Shown here piece by piece: positions 1-6,311 of a stretch of 13,668 bases of DNA. Within the stretch, counting starts at the first letter, position 1; every line of letters starts with the position of its first letter. The stretch lies in NCBI GenBank assembly GCA_001820675.1, contig MHQO01000009.1:1-13668 (forward strand), in the 5' to 3' direction. The DNA comes from Candidatus Sungbacteria bacterium RIFCSPLOWO2_01_FULL_47_10 (GTDB lineage Bacteria; Patescibacteriota; Minisyncoccia; Sungbacterales; GWA2-42-14). A program made the translations under genes and the position numbers. Under the pieces are notes generated by a model. The model was not told the DNA's origin and did no database searches. It saw only the letters and a list, made by a program, of their open reading frames with translations.

Positions 1-618
1 CGGCTCGGGAATATACGAATCAAGGGCTTCGGCAAGCGCCATAATCGGTTTTGCCCACTCATCGTCAACGGAGGTCGCCTCAAGCGCTTTCAGAGCGGAT
101 CCCCGGATAATAGGAGTTTCGTCACCGGGAAATTCGTATTTTTTCAAAAGCTCGCGGACCTCTGCCTCAACCAAATCAACGAGTTCCTTGTCCTCAACCG
201 CATCAACTTTGTTCAGAAAGACGACTATCGCGGGCACGCCGACTTGGCGAGCAAGAAGAATGTGCTCGCGCGTCTGGGGCATCGGCCCGTCAACCGCGGA
301 TACGACCAAAACTGCGCCATCCATCTGGGCGGCTCCCGTAATCATATTTTTGATATAATCGGCGTGGCCCGGCGCGTCGATATGCGCGTAATGCCGTTTA
401 TCGGTTTCATATTCGGAATGATGAAGCGCAATGGTAATACCGCGCGCTTTTTCTTCGGGCGCATTATCAATCTGTTCGACCGATTCAACCCGTGCTTTAT
501 AGCCCTTCAGGCTCAAAATCTTCGTTATTGCCGCCGTAAGAGTCGTTTTGCCATGGTCGACGTGACCAATCGTTCCGACGTTTAAATGCGGCTTTGTGCG
601 TTCAAATTTCTCTGCCAT
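1..618 (-). CDS. tuf: Elongation factor Tu, partial (C-terminal part beyond window edge)
   Basis: EF-Tu is the GTPase that delivers aminoacyl-tRNA to the ribosomal A site in the cytoplasm. The 206 visible residues cover the whole G domain. P-loop GHVDHGKT is at residues 18-25, the switch I region ends RGITI (59-63), the G3 element DAPGH is at 81-85, NKVD at 136-139 and the G5 element GSAL at 173-176. The ATG at 618 is chosen because [19 protein letters not shown] matches the usual EF-Tu N-terminus. Two family-unusual points are visible: the G3 position normally held by Cys (DCPGH) is Ala, and the segment after GITI reads ALHHSEY where most bacteria have NTSHVEY-like sequence. It is the last gene of a str-type cluster but has its own promoter at 708-736, with a leader of about 80 nt. 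Identity is essentially certain; the gene is cut only by the window edge. Confidence 0.98.
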   Translation of the reverse strand, partial: MAEKFERTKPHLNVGTIGHVDHGKTTLTAAITKILSLKGYKARVESVEQIDNAPEEKARGITIALHHSEYETDKRHYAHIDAPGHADYIKNMITGAAQMDGAVLVVSAVDGPMPQTREHILLARQVGVPAIVVFLNKVDAVEDKELVDLVEAEVRELLKKYEFPGDETPIIRGSALKALEATSVDDEWAKPIMALAEALDSYIPEP

Positions 619-707
619 GATTCTGATGTACCCCGCCGTTAAGCCAGTGCGGAGCGATTAAAATAATTAAAAACTTATAAAAATGACTATGATAAATGCC
701 AAAACCT

Positions 708-736
708 ATATTAGCCGAATAAAGAAAGAGTGTCAA
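708..736 (-). promoter_or_regulatory. Sigma70-type promoter of tuf
   Basis: On the minus strand TTGACA (731-736) is separated by exactly 17 bp from TAATAT (708-713), close to the housekeeping consensus. Transcription would start near 701, giving a leader of about 80 nt before the tuf ATG at 618. This makes tuf independent of the upstream Phd-like gene and of fusA. Confidence 0.85.
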
Positions 737-765
737 GAGGCAAAATGGTCAATGACGGATTTTCC

Positions 766-844
766 TTCGAATTACGAATCAAGCCGAATTACGAACAATG
801 ATTACGCCGACGTGTTTGTAATCCGGAAAAATTCGTAATGCGTA
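766..844. repeat. Nested inverted repeat, degenerate copy (ACGAATTACGAAT family)
   Basis: Four related 12-14 nt arms are seen in order: CGAATTACGAAT (768-779), CGAATTACGAAC (784-795), GTTTGTAATCCGG (814-826) and ATTCGTAATGCGTA (831-844). The first pairs imperfectly with the fourth and the second with the third, giving a nested hairpin. The same architecture, in perfect form, occurs at 10381-10446. Both copies are followed by GTAGGAT. It sits directly downstream of the Phd-like gene and could end its transcript, but no T-tract terminator is evident. Confidence 0.75.
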
Positions 845-847
845 GGA

Positions 848-1165
848 TCACAGCGGTAAATCCTCCAATCGTATTTTTGAAATGTCTTCCGGTACATTCG
901 GCGTATCCATCGCAAACCGTGCGGTAAATTCATCTCCGTCCCTGTGATGCCGGGGCCGTTCATTGGCAAAACCCGTCTCCATCTTTGCGCCGTGCAGCGC
1001 GGCCCCCTCAAGCGGCTTCCGTGCATTCCCTTCTTCGTCAAGACTTCGGCGGGCAAGCATTCCTTCATAATCCTCGTAGCTCATGACAACGTATACCGGC
1101 TTGCCTCCTTCGACCATGATGAATTTCTCGCCTCTTCGTATTAAATTTTTGAAATTATCAAACAT
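848..1165 (-). CDS. Phd/YefM-like (antitoxin-fold) small protein, no toxin partner
   Basis: 105 residues. The N-terminal 40 residues (MFDNFKNLIRRGEKFIMVEG, then GKPVYVVMSYEDYEGML) have the look of the Phd/YefM antitoxin DNA-binding fold: a short helix, then a beta hairpin of the type 'F-I-V-E-x-G-K-P-x-Y-V-V-M-S-x-x-D-Y'. The middle part is charged and low in hydrophobic residues, and the C-terminus is IRLEDLPL. Phd-family proteins usually bind and neutralise a toxin through the C-terminal part and repress their own operon, but no toxin gene lies next to it: fusA is upstream and tuf downstream. It may be a solitary transcription regulator. A perfect 23-bp palindrome at 1193-1215, just upstream of the start, is a plausible binding site. 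The ATG at 1165 is used; only a weak GGAT lies upstream as ribosome-binding site. The fold assignment is from motif memory only. Confidence 0.7.
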   Translation of the reverse strand: MFDNFKNLIRRGEKFIMVEGGKPVYVVMSYEDYEGMLARRSLDEEGNARKPLEGAALHGAKMETGFANERPRHHRDGDEFTARFAMDTPNVPEDISKIRLEDLPL

Positions 1166-1192
1166 GAATCTATCCGAAATGTCTACGAATAA

Positions 1193-1215
1193 TTTAAGGA
1201 AAAATTTTCCTTAAA
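1193..1215. promoter_or_regulatory. Perfect AT-rich palindrome upstream of Phd-like gene (candidate operator)
   Basis: TTTAAGGAAAA (1193-1203), a single A, then TTTTCCTTAAA (1205-1215): 11-bp arms with no mismatch, about 28 bp upstream of the Phd-like ATG. There is no GC-rich stem followed by a T run in either direction, so an operator is more likely than a terminator. Phd-type proteins usually autoregulate through palindromes in their promoter region. Confidence 0.5.
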
Positions 1216-1335
1216 GACATTGCGCAATACGCATGGAACGTTTTATTCAAAACCTGAGTGAAAAATTTTGTTGTAATGCGAGCCGCTTTGTGTCGCGAAA
1301 ATAAAATGCCGATGGCGCCACAAAATACGCGAGCG

Positions 1336-3450
1336 CTACTTTTTGCCTTCAATTATTTGCTGTGCTATGTTGTTGGGAACTTCCTCGTAGTGGTCAAATT
1401 CCATCGAGTAGCTCGCTCTCCCTTGCGTCAGAGATCGTATCACCGTCGCATACCCGAACATCTCGGCAAGAGGCACTTTTACTTTGATAATTTTTATTCC
1501 AAGCCCCCGATCGCTCATCTCATCAATCCTGCCCCTCTTCGAATTCAAATCCCCGGTCACTTCCCCCAAAAACTTTTCGGGTGTTACTACTTCGACCCTC
1601 ATGATCGGCTCAAGCAATACTAAGGTAGCACGCTTTGAGCCCTCCTGTAAAGCCATGGAACCCGCTATTTTAAACGCGGCCTCGGATGAATCAACATCGT
1701 GGAACGATCCGTCATAAAGCGTCACTTTCATATCAACCATGGGGTATCCCGCCAAGACGCCCTTATCCATTGCTTCACGCACCCCTTTTTCAACCGCGGG
1801 AATATATTCCTGCGGAATGATGCCGCCCTTTATCGCATCGACGAATTCAAAACCCTTGCCGCGCTCCTGCGGTTCGACCTTCAGCCACACGTGGCCATAT
1901 TGGCCTCTTCCGCCAGATTGCCTGATATACTTTCCTTCCGCTTCCGCGAGCTTTTTCACCGTTTCTTTATAGGCGACCTGCGGCCTTCCGACATTCGCTT
2001 CAACGGAAAATTCGCGCTTCATCCGGTCAACGATAATTTCAAGATGAAGTTCTCCCATGCCGGAAATAATCGTGTCTCCCGTCTCAATATCTCCTTTTAT
2101 GCGAAATGTCGGGTCCTCATCCGAGAGCCGCTTCAACGCAAGGCCCATTTTCTCCTGATCCGCTTTTGTCTTCGGCTCAATGCGGAGAGAAACCACGGGT
2201 TCTGGAAACACTATTTTTTCGAGGACGATAGGATGCTCCGCATCGCAAAGCGTATCTCCTGTTCGTGTCGCCTTCAGCCCGACAATAGCGCCGATGTTTC
2301 CCGCCCGAATTTCCTTCAACTCTTCGCGGTGGTTCGCGTGCATTCTCAAAATACGGCCAATCCGCTCCTGCTCGCCCGTTGCCGAATTCAGCACGTAACT
2401 TCCCGCCGTAAGCGTTCCCGAATATACCCGAAAATAGGTAAGCTGGCCCACAAACGGATCGGACTGCAATTTAAATGCAAGCGCGGAAAAAGGCGCGTCA
2501 TCCCTCGTTTCGCGAATTTCCTCCGCACCCGTTTTCGGATGCATCCCCTTCACAGGGGGAAGATCCGCCGGCGAGGGAAGAAAATCGACGACCCCATCAA
2601 GCACCAATTGCACGCCTTTGTTTTTCAACGCGGATCCGCAAAATACCGGAATAAGCCGGTAGGCAAGCGTCGCTTTTCTCAACGCCGTTTTAATTTCATC
2701 AAGCGAAATTTCTTTTCCTTCAAGATATTTTTCCGTCAATGCGTCATCGGTCTCGGCAACTTTTTCGATAAGCGCATGCCGCCATTTTTCCGCGTCCGCC
2801 TTTATGTTTTCCGGAATATCGGACACGACAAGCCGCTCCCCTCTTTCGCCTTCAAACAAAACTTTCTTCATCCGCAAAAGGTCGATAACACCCTCAAAGT
2901 TTTCTTCAAGCCCGACGGGAATTTGCAGTGCGACCGCATTCGGGGTCAGGCGTTCCCAGATCGATTGAATCGAGTGTTCCCATGAGGCTCCCATCCGGTC
3001 GAGCTTATTGATAAAGCACATGCGGGGAACATTGTATTTATCCGCCTGGCGCCATACCGTTTCCGACTGAGGCTCGACGCCCGCAACGCCGTCAAATACC
3101 ACAACACCGCCATCAAGCACCCGAAGGGATCGTTCCACCTCAACCGTAAAATCAACGTGCCCGGGAGTATCAATAATGTTAATACGATATTCGTTTTCTT
3201 TTGTCTTTTTTTCGTCGGGCAAATACGTCGGCTTCCAGAAGGCGTTTGTCGCGGCGGATGTGATTGTGATTCCGCGTTCTCTTTCCTGTTCCATCCAGTC
3301 CATAACCGTATCTCCGGTATGCACCTCGCCGATTTTATGCGCAACGCCCGTATAAAACAAAACACGCTCGGTAACCGTAGTTTTACCGGCGTCTATATGC
3401 GCGATAATTCCGATATCGCGCGTTCTTTCAAGAGGATATTCCCGCGCCAT
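1336..3450 (-). CDS. fusA: Elongation factor G
   Basis: EF-G is the ribosomal translocase GTPase; with ribosome recycling factor it also helps split ribosomes. The 704 residues equal the usual full length. Visible motifs: P-loop AHIDAGKTT (17-25), switch region [11 protein letters not shown] (57-67), G3 DTPGHVDF (94-101), G4 NKLD (148-151), GSALKNKG in the G5 region, and the domain IV segment [16 protein letters not shown]. The C-terminus ([18 protein letters not shown]) is of normal type. Start ATG at 3450 gives [20 protein letters not shown], the expected N-terminus; there is no obvious Shine-Dalgarno close to it. It follows the unrecognised 202-residue gene by 67 bp rather than following rpsG directly. 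No convincing intrinsic terminator was found in the 170 bp after it. Confidence 0.98.
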   Translation of the reverse strand: MAREYPLERTRDIGIIAHIDAGKTTVTERVLFYTGVAHKIGEVHTGDTVMDWMEQERERGITITSAATNAFWKPTYLPDEKKTKENEYRINIIDTPGHVDFTVEVERSLRVLDGGVVVFDGVAGVEPQSETVWRQADKYNVPRMCFINKLDRMGASWEHSIQSIWERLTPNAVALQIPVGLEENFEGVIDLLRMKKVLFEGERGERLVVSDIPENIKADAEKWRHALIEKVAETDDALTEKYLEGKEISLDEIKTALRKATLAYRLIPVFCGSALKNKGVQLVLDGVVDFLPSPADLPPVKGMHPKTGAEEIRETRDDAPFSALAFKLQSDPFVGQLTYFRVYSGTLTAGSYVLNSATGEQERIGRILRMHANHREELKEIRAGNIGAIVGLKATRTGDTLCDAEHPIVLEKIVFPEPVVSLRIEPKTKADQEKMGLALKRLSDEDPTFRIKGDIETGDTIISGMGELHLEIIVDRMKREFSVEANVGRPQVAYKETVKKLAEAEGKYIRQSGGRGQYGHVWLKVEPQERGKGFEFVDAIKGGIIPQEYIPAVEKGVREAMDKGVLAGYPMVDMKVTLYDGSFHDVDSSEAAFKIAGSMALQEGSKRATLVLLEPIMRVEVVTPEKFLGEVTGDLNSKRGRIDEMSDRGLGIKIIKVKVPLAEMFGYATVIRSLTQGRASYSMEFDHYEEVPNNIAQQIIEGKK

Positions 3451-3517
3451 ATATTTTTCCCGAACCAGCTCTTAAATTACAACGAATTTTTCTCGAATAA
3501 TAAATGATAAAAAAAAA

Positions 3518-4126
3518 TTAATCGATTCTTTCCTGCTTCGGCCGCATCCCCTCTTCAAATTCCATCATCTTCCGTTTCAGGGAAGGGGTTGATTCAATCA
3601 ACTTTTCGATGACTTCCCCGCCCGCTCGCGCCTCTTTTTTCTCTGGGCTTTCCATCTTTTCCCTCGCCTCCTGAACCATGGGGTGTTCCTCATTAAGACC
3701 GATCGTAAGGCTAAAGGGAGGATTTTTTTTGGTATCAATGCCCATTTCTTCCAATATCTCCGCTTCTCCGATATAGGCATTTCGCAAAAGTTCTCCCACT
3801 GTCACATCACGGGGTGAAACAGCAAACGTGTTTAAAAACCATTTTTTTATTTTTTCAAACTCGCGCGCCTGTTCGGCCGGAGAATACGATTTAAGATTCA
3901 GCGGCTCGACGCGCGAAAGAAACTCGCTGTATCGTTCGCGTATGCCTCTTTTTTCCAAAATCATGCCGAATCCTATCTGAAGTTTTGCCCCAAAGCCGGT
4001 GTCGTCCCTGAATCGTTCTTCCATGTGTTCGCAGTCTTCCCTGATGCCGTCAATATCCGCCAAAATTTCTTCCGGAATGGCATACGGTTTTTTTTCTTGC
4101 CCGAAATTTTCCTGATCGCTTTCCAT
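3518..4126 (-). CDS. Unrecognised protein between rpsG and fusA
   Basis: I do not recognise this 202-residue protein. It is soluble, strongly charged and rich in Glu, Lys and Arg, with no signal peptide or membrane segment. The middle part (about residues 40-140) looks mostly helical and contains FEKIKKWFLNTFAVSPRD and VGELLRNAYIGEAEILEEMG. The C-terminal 50 residues are a charged tail (EKMESPEKKEARAGGEVIEK, then KRKMMEFEEGMRPKQE). The ATG at 4126 is preferred; an in-frame TTG at 4138 would add only MLHH. The gene follows the rpsG stop by 18 bp and precedes fusA, so it is probably co-transcribed in the str operon. That position suggests a link with ribosome function or translation, but this is inference from location only. 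Confidence 0.85.
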   Translation of the reverse strand: MESDQENFGQEKKPYAIPEEILADIDGIREDCEHMEERFRDDTGFGAKLQIGFGMILEKRGIRERYSEFLSRVEPLNLKSYSPAEQAREFEKIKKWFLNTFAVSPRDVTVGELLRNAYIGEAEILEEMGIDTKKNPPFSLTIGLNEEHPMVQEAREKMESPEKKEARAGGEVIEKLIESTPSLKRKMMEFEEGMRPKQERID

Positions 4127-4144
4127 ATGATGCAACAATAAAAT

Positions 4145-4612
4145 TTACCAAGAAAAGTGAGCAAACGCTTTATTTGCCTCCGCCATGCGATGCATATCCA
4201 TTTTCTTCTTAATTGCAACCCCTTCGTTTTTTGAGGCGGCCATGAGTTCCTCCGCGAGTTTTTCGCGCATCGGCTTTCCCTTTTTTGACCGCGCGGCGTT
4301 GATAATCCATGTAAACGCTAACTGCATTTTCCGCTCTCCGCGCACTTCCCGCGGAACCTGATATGTCGCGCCGCCTATCCTCCGCGCCTTTACTTCAACC
4401 GCGGGAGACGCATTCTTGATCGCAAGATCGAATGTTGCAATCGGATCAACCTGATATTTTTGCTGGAGAAGGTCAAATGTCCGATAAACAACTTTTTCCG
4501 CAACCGTTTTCTTGCCCTTCCGCATGACATAATTAATAAACTTGGCAACGAGCTGGTTGCCGTATTTCATGTCGGGCGCTATGGTTCGTTTGAATTTTCG
4601 TTTTCGTCTCAA
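4145..4612 (-). CDS. rpsG: Small ribosomal subunit protein uS7
   Basis: uS7 nucleates assembly of the 30S head by binding the 3' domain of 16S rRNA near the E site. The 155 residues are the usual length. Diagnostic segments are RRKRKFKRTIAPDMKYGN at the N-terminus, FINYVMRKGKK, NASPAVEVKARRIGGATYQV, and MREKLAEELMAASKNEG, followed by a C-terminus ending FAHFSW. The best start is a TTG at 4612, because the following residues match the family N-terminus while the first in-frame ATG is only at residue 15. No clear Shine-Dalgarno precedes it. It lies 71 bp after the rpsL stop in the canonical rpsL-rpsG-fusA order. Confidence 0.96.
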   Translation of the reverse strand: MRRKRKFKRTIAPDMKYGNQLVAKFINYVMRKGKKTVAEKVVYRTFDLLQQKYQVDPIATFDLAIKNASPAVEVKARRIGGATYQVPREVRGERKMQLAFTWIINAARSKKGKPMREKLAEELMAASKNEGVAIKKKMDMHRMAEANKAFAHFSW

Positions 4613-4620
4613 GACAAAGA

Positions 4621-4683
4621 GCGTGGCAAGTGGTGCGTAGAACGTGGTTCGAAAACTACGCTCTACATTCTACATTCCACGTA
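4621..4683. repeat. Low-complexity repeats between rpsL and rpsG
   Basis: The spacer holds short related words: CTACGCTCTACATTCTACAT contains TACATTC repeated in tandem, and GTAGAACGTGG is a near inverted counterpart of CCACGTAC further on. CGTAG and CTACG arms could form a small hairpin in the rpsL-rpsG transcript. This looks like a small intergenic repeat rather than a gene; function unknown. Confidence 0.4.
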
Positions 4684-5094
4684 CTATTTCGGTGTCTTTG
4701 CGCCATATTTACTCCTCTGCTGTTTTCTTCCCTCAACCCCCGATGTGTCCAAAATTCCTCTTACTATATGATATCGCACTCCCGGCAAGTCTTTCACCCT
4801 TCCCCCGCGTATCATCACCACCGAATGCTCCTGCAAATTATGCCCCTCACCAGGAATATAGGCCGTTACTTCCATGCCGTTCGTAAGGCGGACTCTGGCA
4901 ACCTTTCGGAGGGCGGAATTCGGTTTTTTGGGTGTTACCGTGGTCACCTTTATGCACACCCCGCGCTTAAAAGGAGACGCATACGGCTTCGGCCTGTTTT
5001 TAAGAACATTAAAACCGCGCTCCAGGGCGGGCGTTTTTGACTTCGCCTGTTTCAGCTTTCTTCCCCTTTTTACGAGCTGGTTAAGAGTGGGCAT
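4684..5094 (-). CDS. rpsL: Small ribosomal subunit protein uS12
   Basis: uS12 lies at the decoding centre and contributes to tRNA selection accuracy. The chosen start, ATG at 5094, gives 136 residues beginning [16 protein letters not shown], the normal uS12 N-terminus; the ATG 21 nt upstream would add an untypical MNHLIIC. Signature segments are [36 protein letters not shown] and [17 protein letters not shown]. The two lysines before PNSA and the Lys of VKDLPG, classical streptomycin-resistance positions, are unchanged. The insertion [20 protein letters not shown] gives the longer form of uS12 known from Gram-positive bacteria. It is the first gene of the str cluster, transcribed from the promoter at 5167-5195, with a leader of about 65 nt and no obvious Shine-Dalgarno. 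Confidence 0.97.
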   Translation of the reverse strand: MPTLNQLVKRGRKLKQAKSKTPALERGFNVLKNRPKPYASPFKRGVCIKVTTVTPKKPNSALRKVARVRLTNGMEVTAYIPGEGHNLQEHSVVMIRGGRVKDLPGVRYHIVRGILDTSGVEGRKQQRSKYGAKTPK

Positions 5095-5166
5095 GCAAAT
5101 GATCAAATGATTCACTGTCTATTGCTTCATAAAAAATAACACACTGCGCAAAACAACACAAAATCA

Positions 5167-5195
5167 AATGTATCATATACGGCAATTGCCGTCAA
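5167..5195 (-). promoter_or_regulatory. Extended -10 promoter of rpsL / str operon
   Basis: On the minus strand TTGACG (5190-5195) is 17 bp from TACATT (5167-5172), which is preceded by TGA, giving an extended -10. Predicted start is near 5160. The spacer contains the perfect palindrome ACGGCAATTGCCGT (5179-5192), and three direct repeats lie immediately upstream of the -35. Confidence 0.75.
5179..5192. promoter_or_regulatory. 14-bp palindrome in rpsL promoter spacer (candidate operator)
   Basis: ACGGCAATTGCCGT is a perfect palindrome between the -35 and -10 of the str operon promoter and overlaps the -35 by 3 bp. A dimeric repressor bound here would block RNA polymerase. Which protein might bind is unknown. 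Confidence 0.45.
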
Positions 5196-5197
5196 AT

Positions 5198-5231
5198 AAT
5201 TGGACTCTAATTGGACTCAATAATTGGACTC
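5198..5231. repeat. Three direct repeats AATTGGACTC upstream of rpsL -35
   Basis: AATTGGACTC occurs at 5198-5207, 5209-5218 and 5222-5231, all identical, with start-to-start spacings of 11 and 13 bp. On the minus strand, the direction of rpsL transcription, they read GAGTCCAATT and end 2 bp upstream of the -35. The near-helical spacing and position resemble tandem activator sites, but a simple tandem duplication is also possible. Confidence 0.6.
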
Positions 5232-5237
5232 ATGTGG

Positions 5238-5272
5238 CAAAAAATAAAAACCGCGAACATATGCATCGCGGT
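5238..5272 (-). terminator. Intrinsic terminator of the CPBP protease gene
   Basis: In minus-strand sense ACCGCG and CGCGGT arms (5267-5272 and 5250-5255) enclose an 11-nt loop, followed by the T-rich run TTTTATTTTTTG. It lies 29 bp after the CPBP stop codon. Its 3' part is nearly identical to the terminator at 6262-6296. Confidence 0.85.
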
Positions 5273-5300
5273 ATCCGTGGTGTGTGGTAATTTTTGTTCC

Positions 5301-6068
5301 TTACTTGAGATCCCTGTTCCGTTCACGCCATTCATCGCGTTCAGGATCATTTTCTTCCTGCGGCATCGTTTCAATTCTGTCATACCAGTCCTGTTCCAAG
5401 GGATCTTCATATTCATCCCGATATTCCAATGTCCTTCGTCGCGCCATATTCCTTTCCTTCCAAGAAAGAGCGTGAAACAAATCGCGAATTTTCTCATAGA
5501 TAATGAATAGGAGTGCTGTGCAAAACCAAACGATTCCTCCGGCGACAGGCAACAGCAAATTCCACAAAAAATGAGTTCCTATAGCATACCAAAGCGATTG
5601 ATTCTTAATCGCGACCCAACCGCATACGATTCCCAACACAAATGAACTGATTAAAGCGGCAACGCGCTGGCGGGGCGATACATCGACCCCTTCTGCCTTC
5701 GCAACGGATTTAACAATAAAATTCCCATTTCGATGCGTGAACGAAAAAAGTGCGGCACTCGCAACAATCCCAACCCATGCCATTTCTGAAAGCCGGTCGA
5801 ATAAAAGAACCGGAACAGCGCGAAAAAGTAACTCTTCCAAAACCGGAGCAAATAATAGTGTTGTGGGCAGTAAAACCGAGAAAATGATTTGCTTCAGGTG
5901 TGTGTATCCATATTCTTTGAGCTGTTCGGAATTTTTCTCCGCATCAGCGATCAAGGGAATAAATTTCGGGACAATCAAACGAAAATATCCCAACAGCGCC
6001 GCATACAGCACCAGGGCCGGAAAAATTTGATACAAAAAAATTGAAAATATCCGTTCCCAGTCGTACAC
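5301..6068 (-). CDS. CPBP-family intramembrane metalloprotease with long charged C-terminal tail
   Basis: 255 residues. CPBP (CAAX protease/bacteriocin-processing, Abi) proteins are integral membrane proteases with the active site inside the bilayer. The core motifs are visible: EELLFR (78-83) on a hydrophobic segment, FSFTH ending at His112, and GTHFLWN with His166 and Asn170. Hydrophobic segments lie at about 9-36, 61-90, 97-111, 136-153, 160-172 and 174-191. The start is a GTG at 6068, supported by AAAGGG 7 bp upstream. Unusually, residues 196-255 form a hydrophilic tail rich in Glu, Asp and Arg (for example EYRDEYEDPLEQDWYDRIET). It is a single-gene unit with its own terminator, next to the PafA/Dop-like genes. 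Substrate unknown. Confidence 0.88.
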   Translation of the reverse strand: MYDWERIFSIFLYQIFPALVLYAALLGYFRLIVPKFIPLIADAEKNSEQLKEYGYTHLKQIIFSVLLPTTLLFAPVLEELLFRAVPVLLFDRLSEMAWVGIVASAALFSFTHRNGNFIVKSVAKAEGVDVSPRQRVAALISSFVLGIVCGWVAIKNQSLWYAIGTHFLWNLLLPVAGGIVWFCTALLFIIYEKIRDLFHALSWKERNMARRRTLEYRDEYEDPLEQDWYDRIETMPQEENDPERDEWRERNRDLK

Positions 6069-6147
6069 GATTCAGCCCTTTCATTTTCAAAGATGTTATT
6101 TTTCATTATTACTACATTCACTCCTTCTTGTCAATACCCTTAGGTAA

Positions 6148-6256
6148 TAGACCAGTTGCTTAATAATTTTTAGAGGAAATTTGATACAAAAAACCCTTAT
6201 TTTAAGCCAATGATTTTTCAAAAAAACGGCTAAAACCTTATTAAGCAACTGGTCTA
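6148..6256. mobile_element. MITE-like element with perfect 19-bp terminal inverted repeats
   Basis: TAGACCAGTTGCTTAATAA (6148-6166) is repeated as its exact reverse complement at 6238-6256. The 71-bp interior is AT-rich and has no gene. The outermost TA on each side would fit a TA target duplication (Tc1/mariner-IS630 type) or a TNA-type target (some IS5-group elements), with the element proper starting GACCAGTTGC. No transposase is present in the window, so it would be non-autonomous. A long hairpin with another role cannot be excluded. It sits between the start of the CPBP gene and the terminator of the 482-residue PafA/Dop-like gene. Confidence 0.6.
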
Positions 6257-6261
6257 ATATG

Positions 6262-6296
6262 TGGCAAAAAATAAAAGCCGCGGAAAAAGCCGCGGC
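6262..6296 (-). terminator. Intrinsic terminator of the 482-residue PafA/Dop-like gene
   Basis: In minus-strand sense GCCGCGG pairs with CCGCGGC (6290-6296 with 6277-6283) around a 6-nt loop, followed by TTTTATTTTTTG. It begins 15 bp after the stop codon. This is a textbook stem and T-tract. Confidence 0.92.
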
Positions 6297-6311
6297 AACT
6301 CATTTTATTCC

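Noticed and set aside
1216..1335. Inverted words downstream of fusA (CTTTGTG ... CACAAAA, GGCGCC) as a terminator
   Set aside because: Stems are too short or too far apart and no clean T-tract follows on the minus strand.
1699..2985. Long plus-strand open frame opposite fusA (428 codons)
   Set aside because: Lies wholly antisense to a certain EF-G gene; the translation is low in family-like motifs and rich in Arg, Phe and His as expected from a reversed coding strand.
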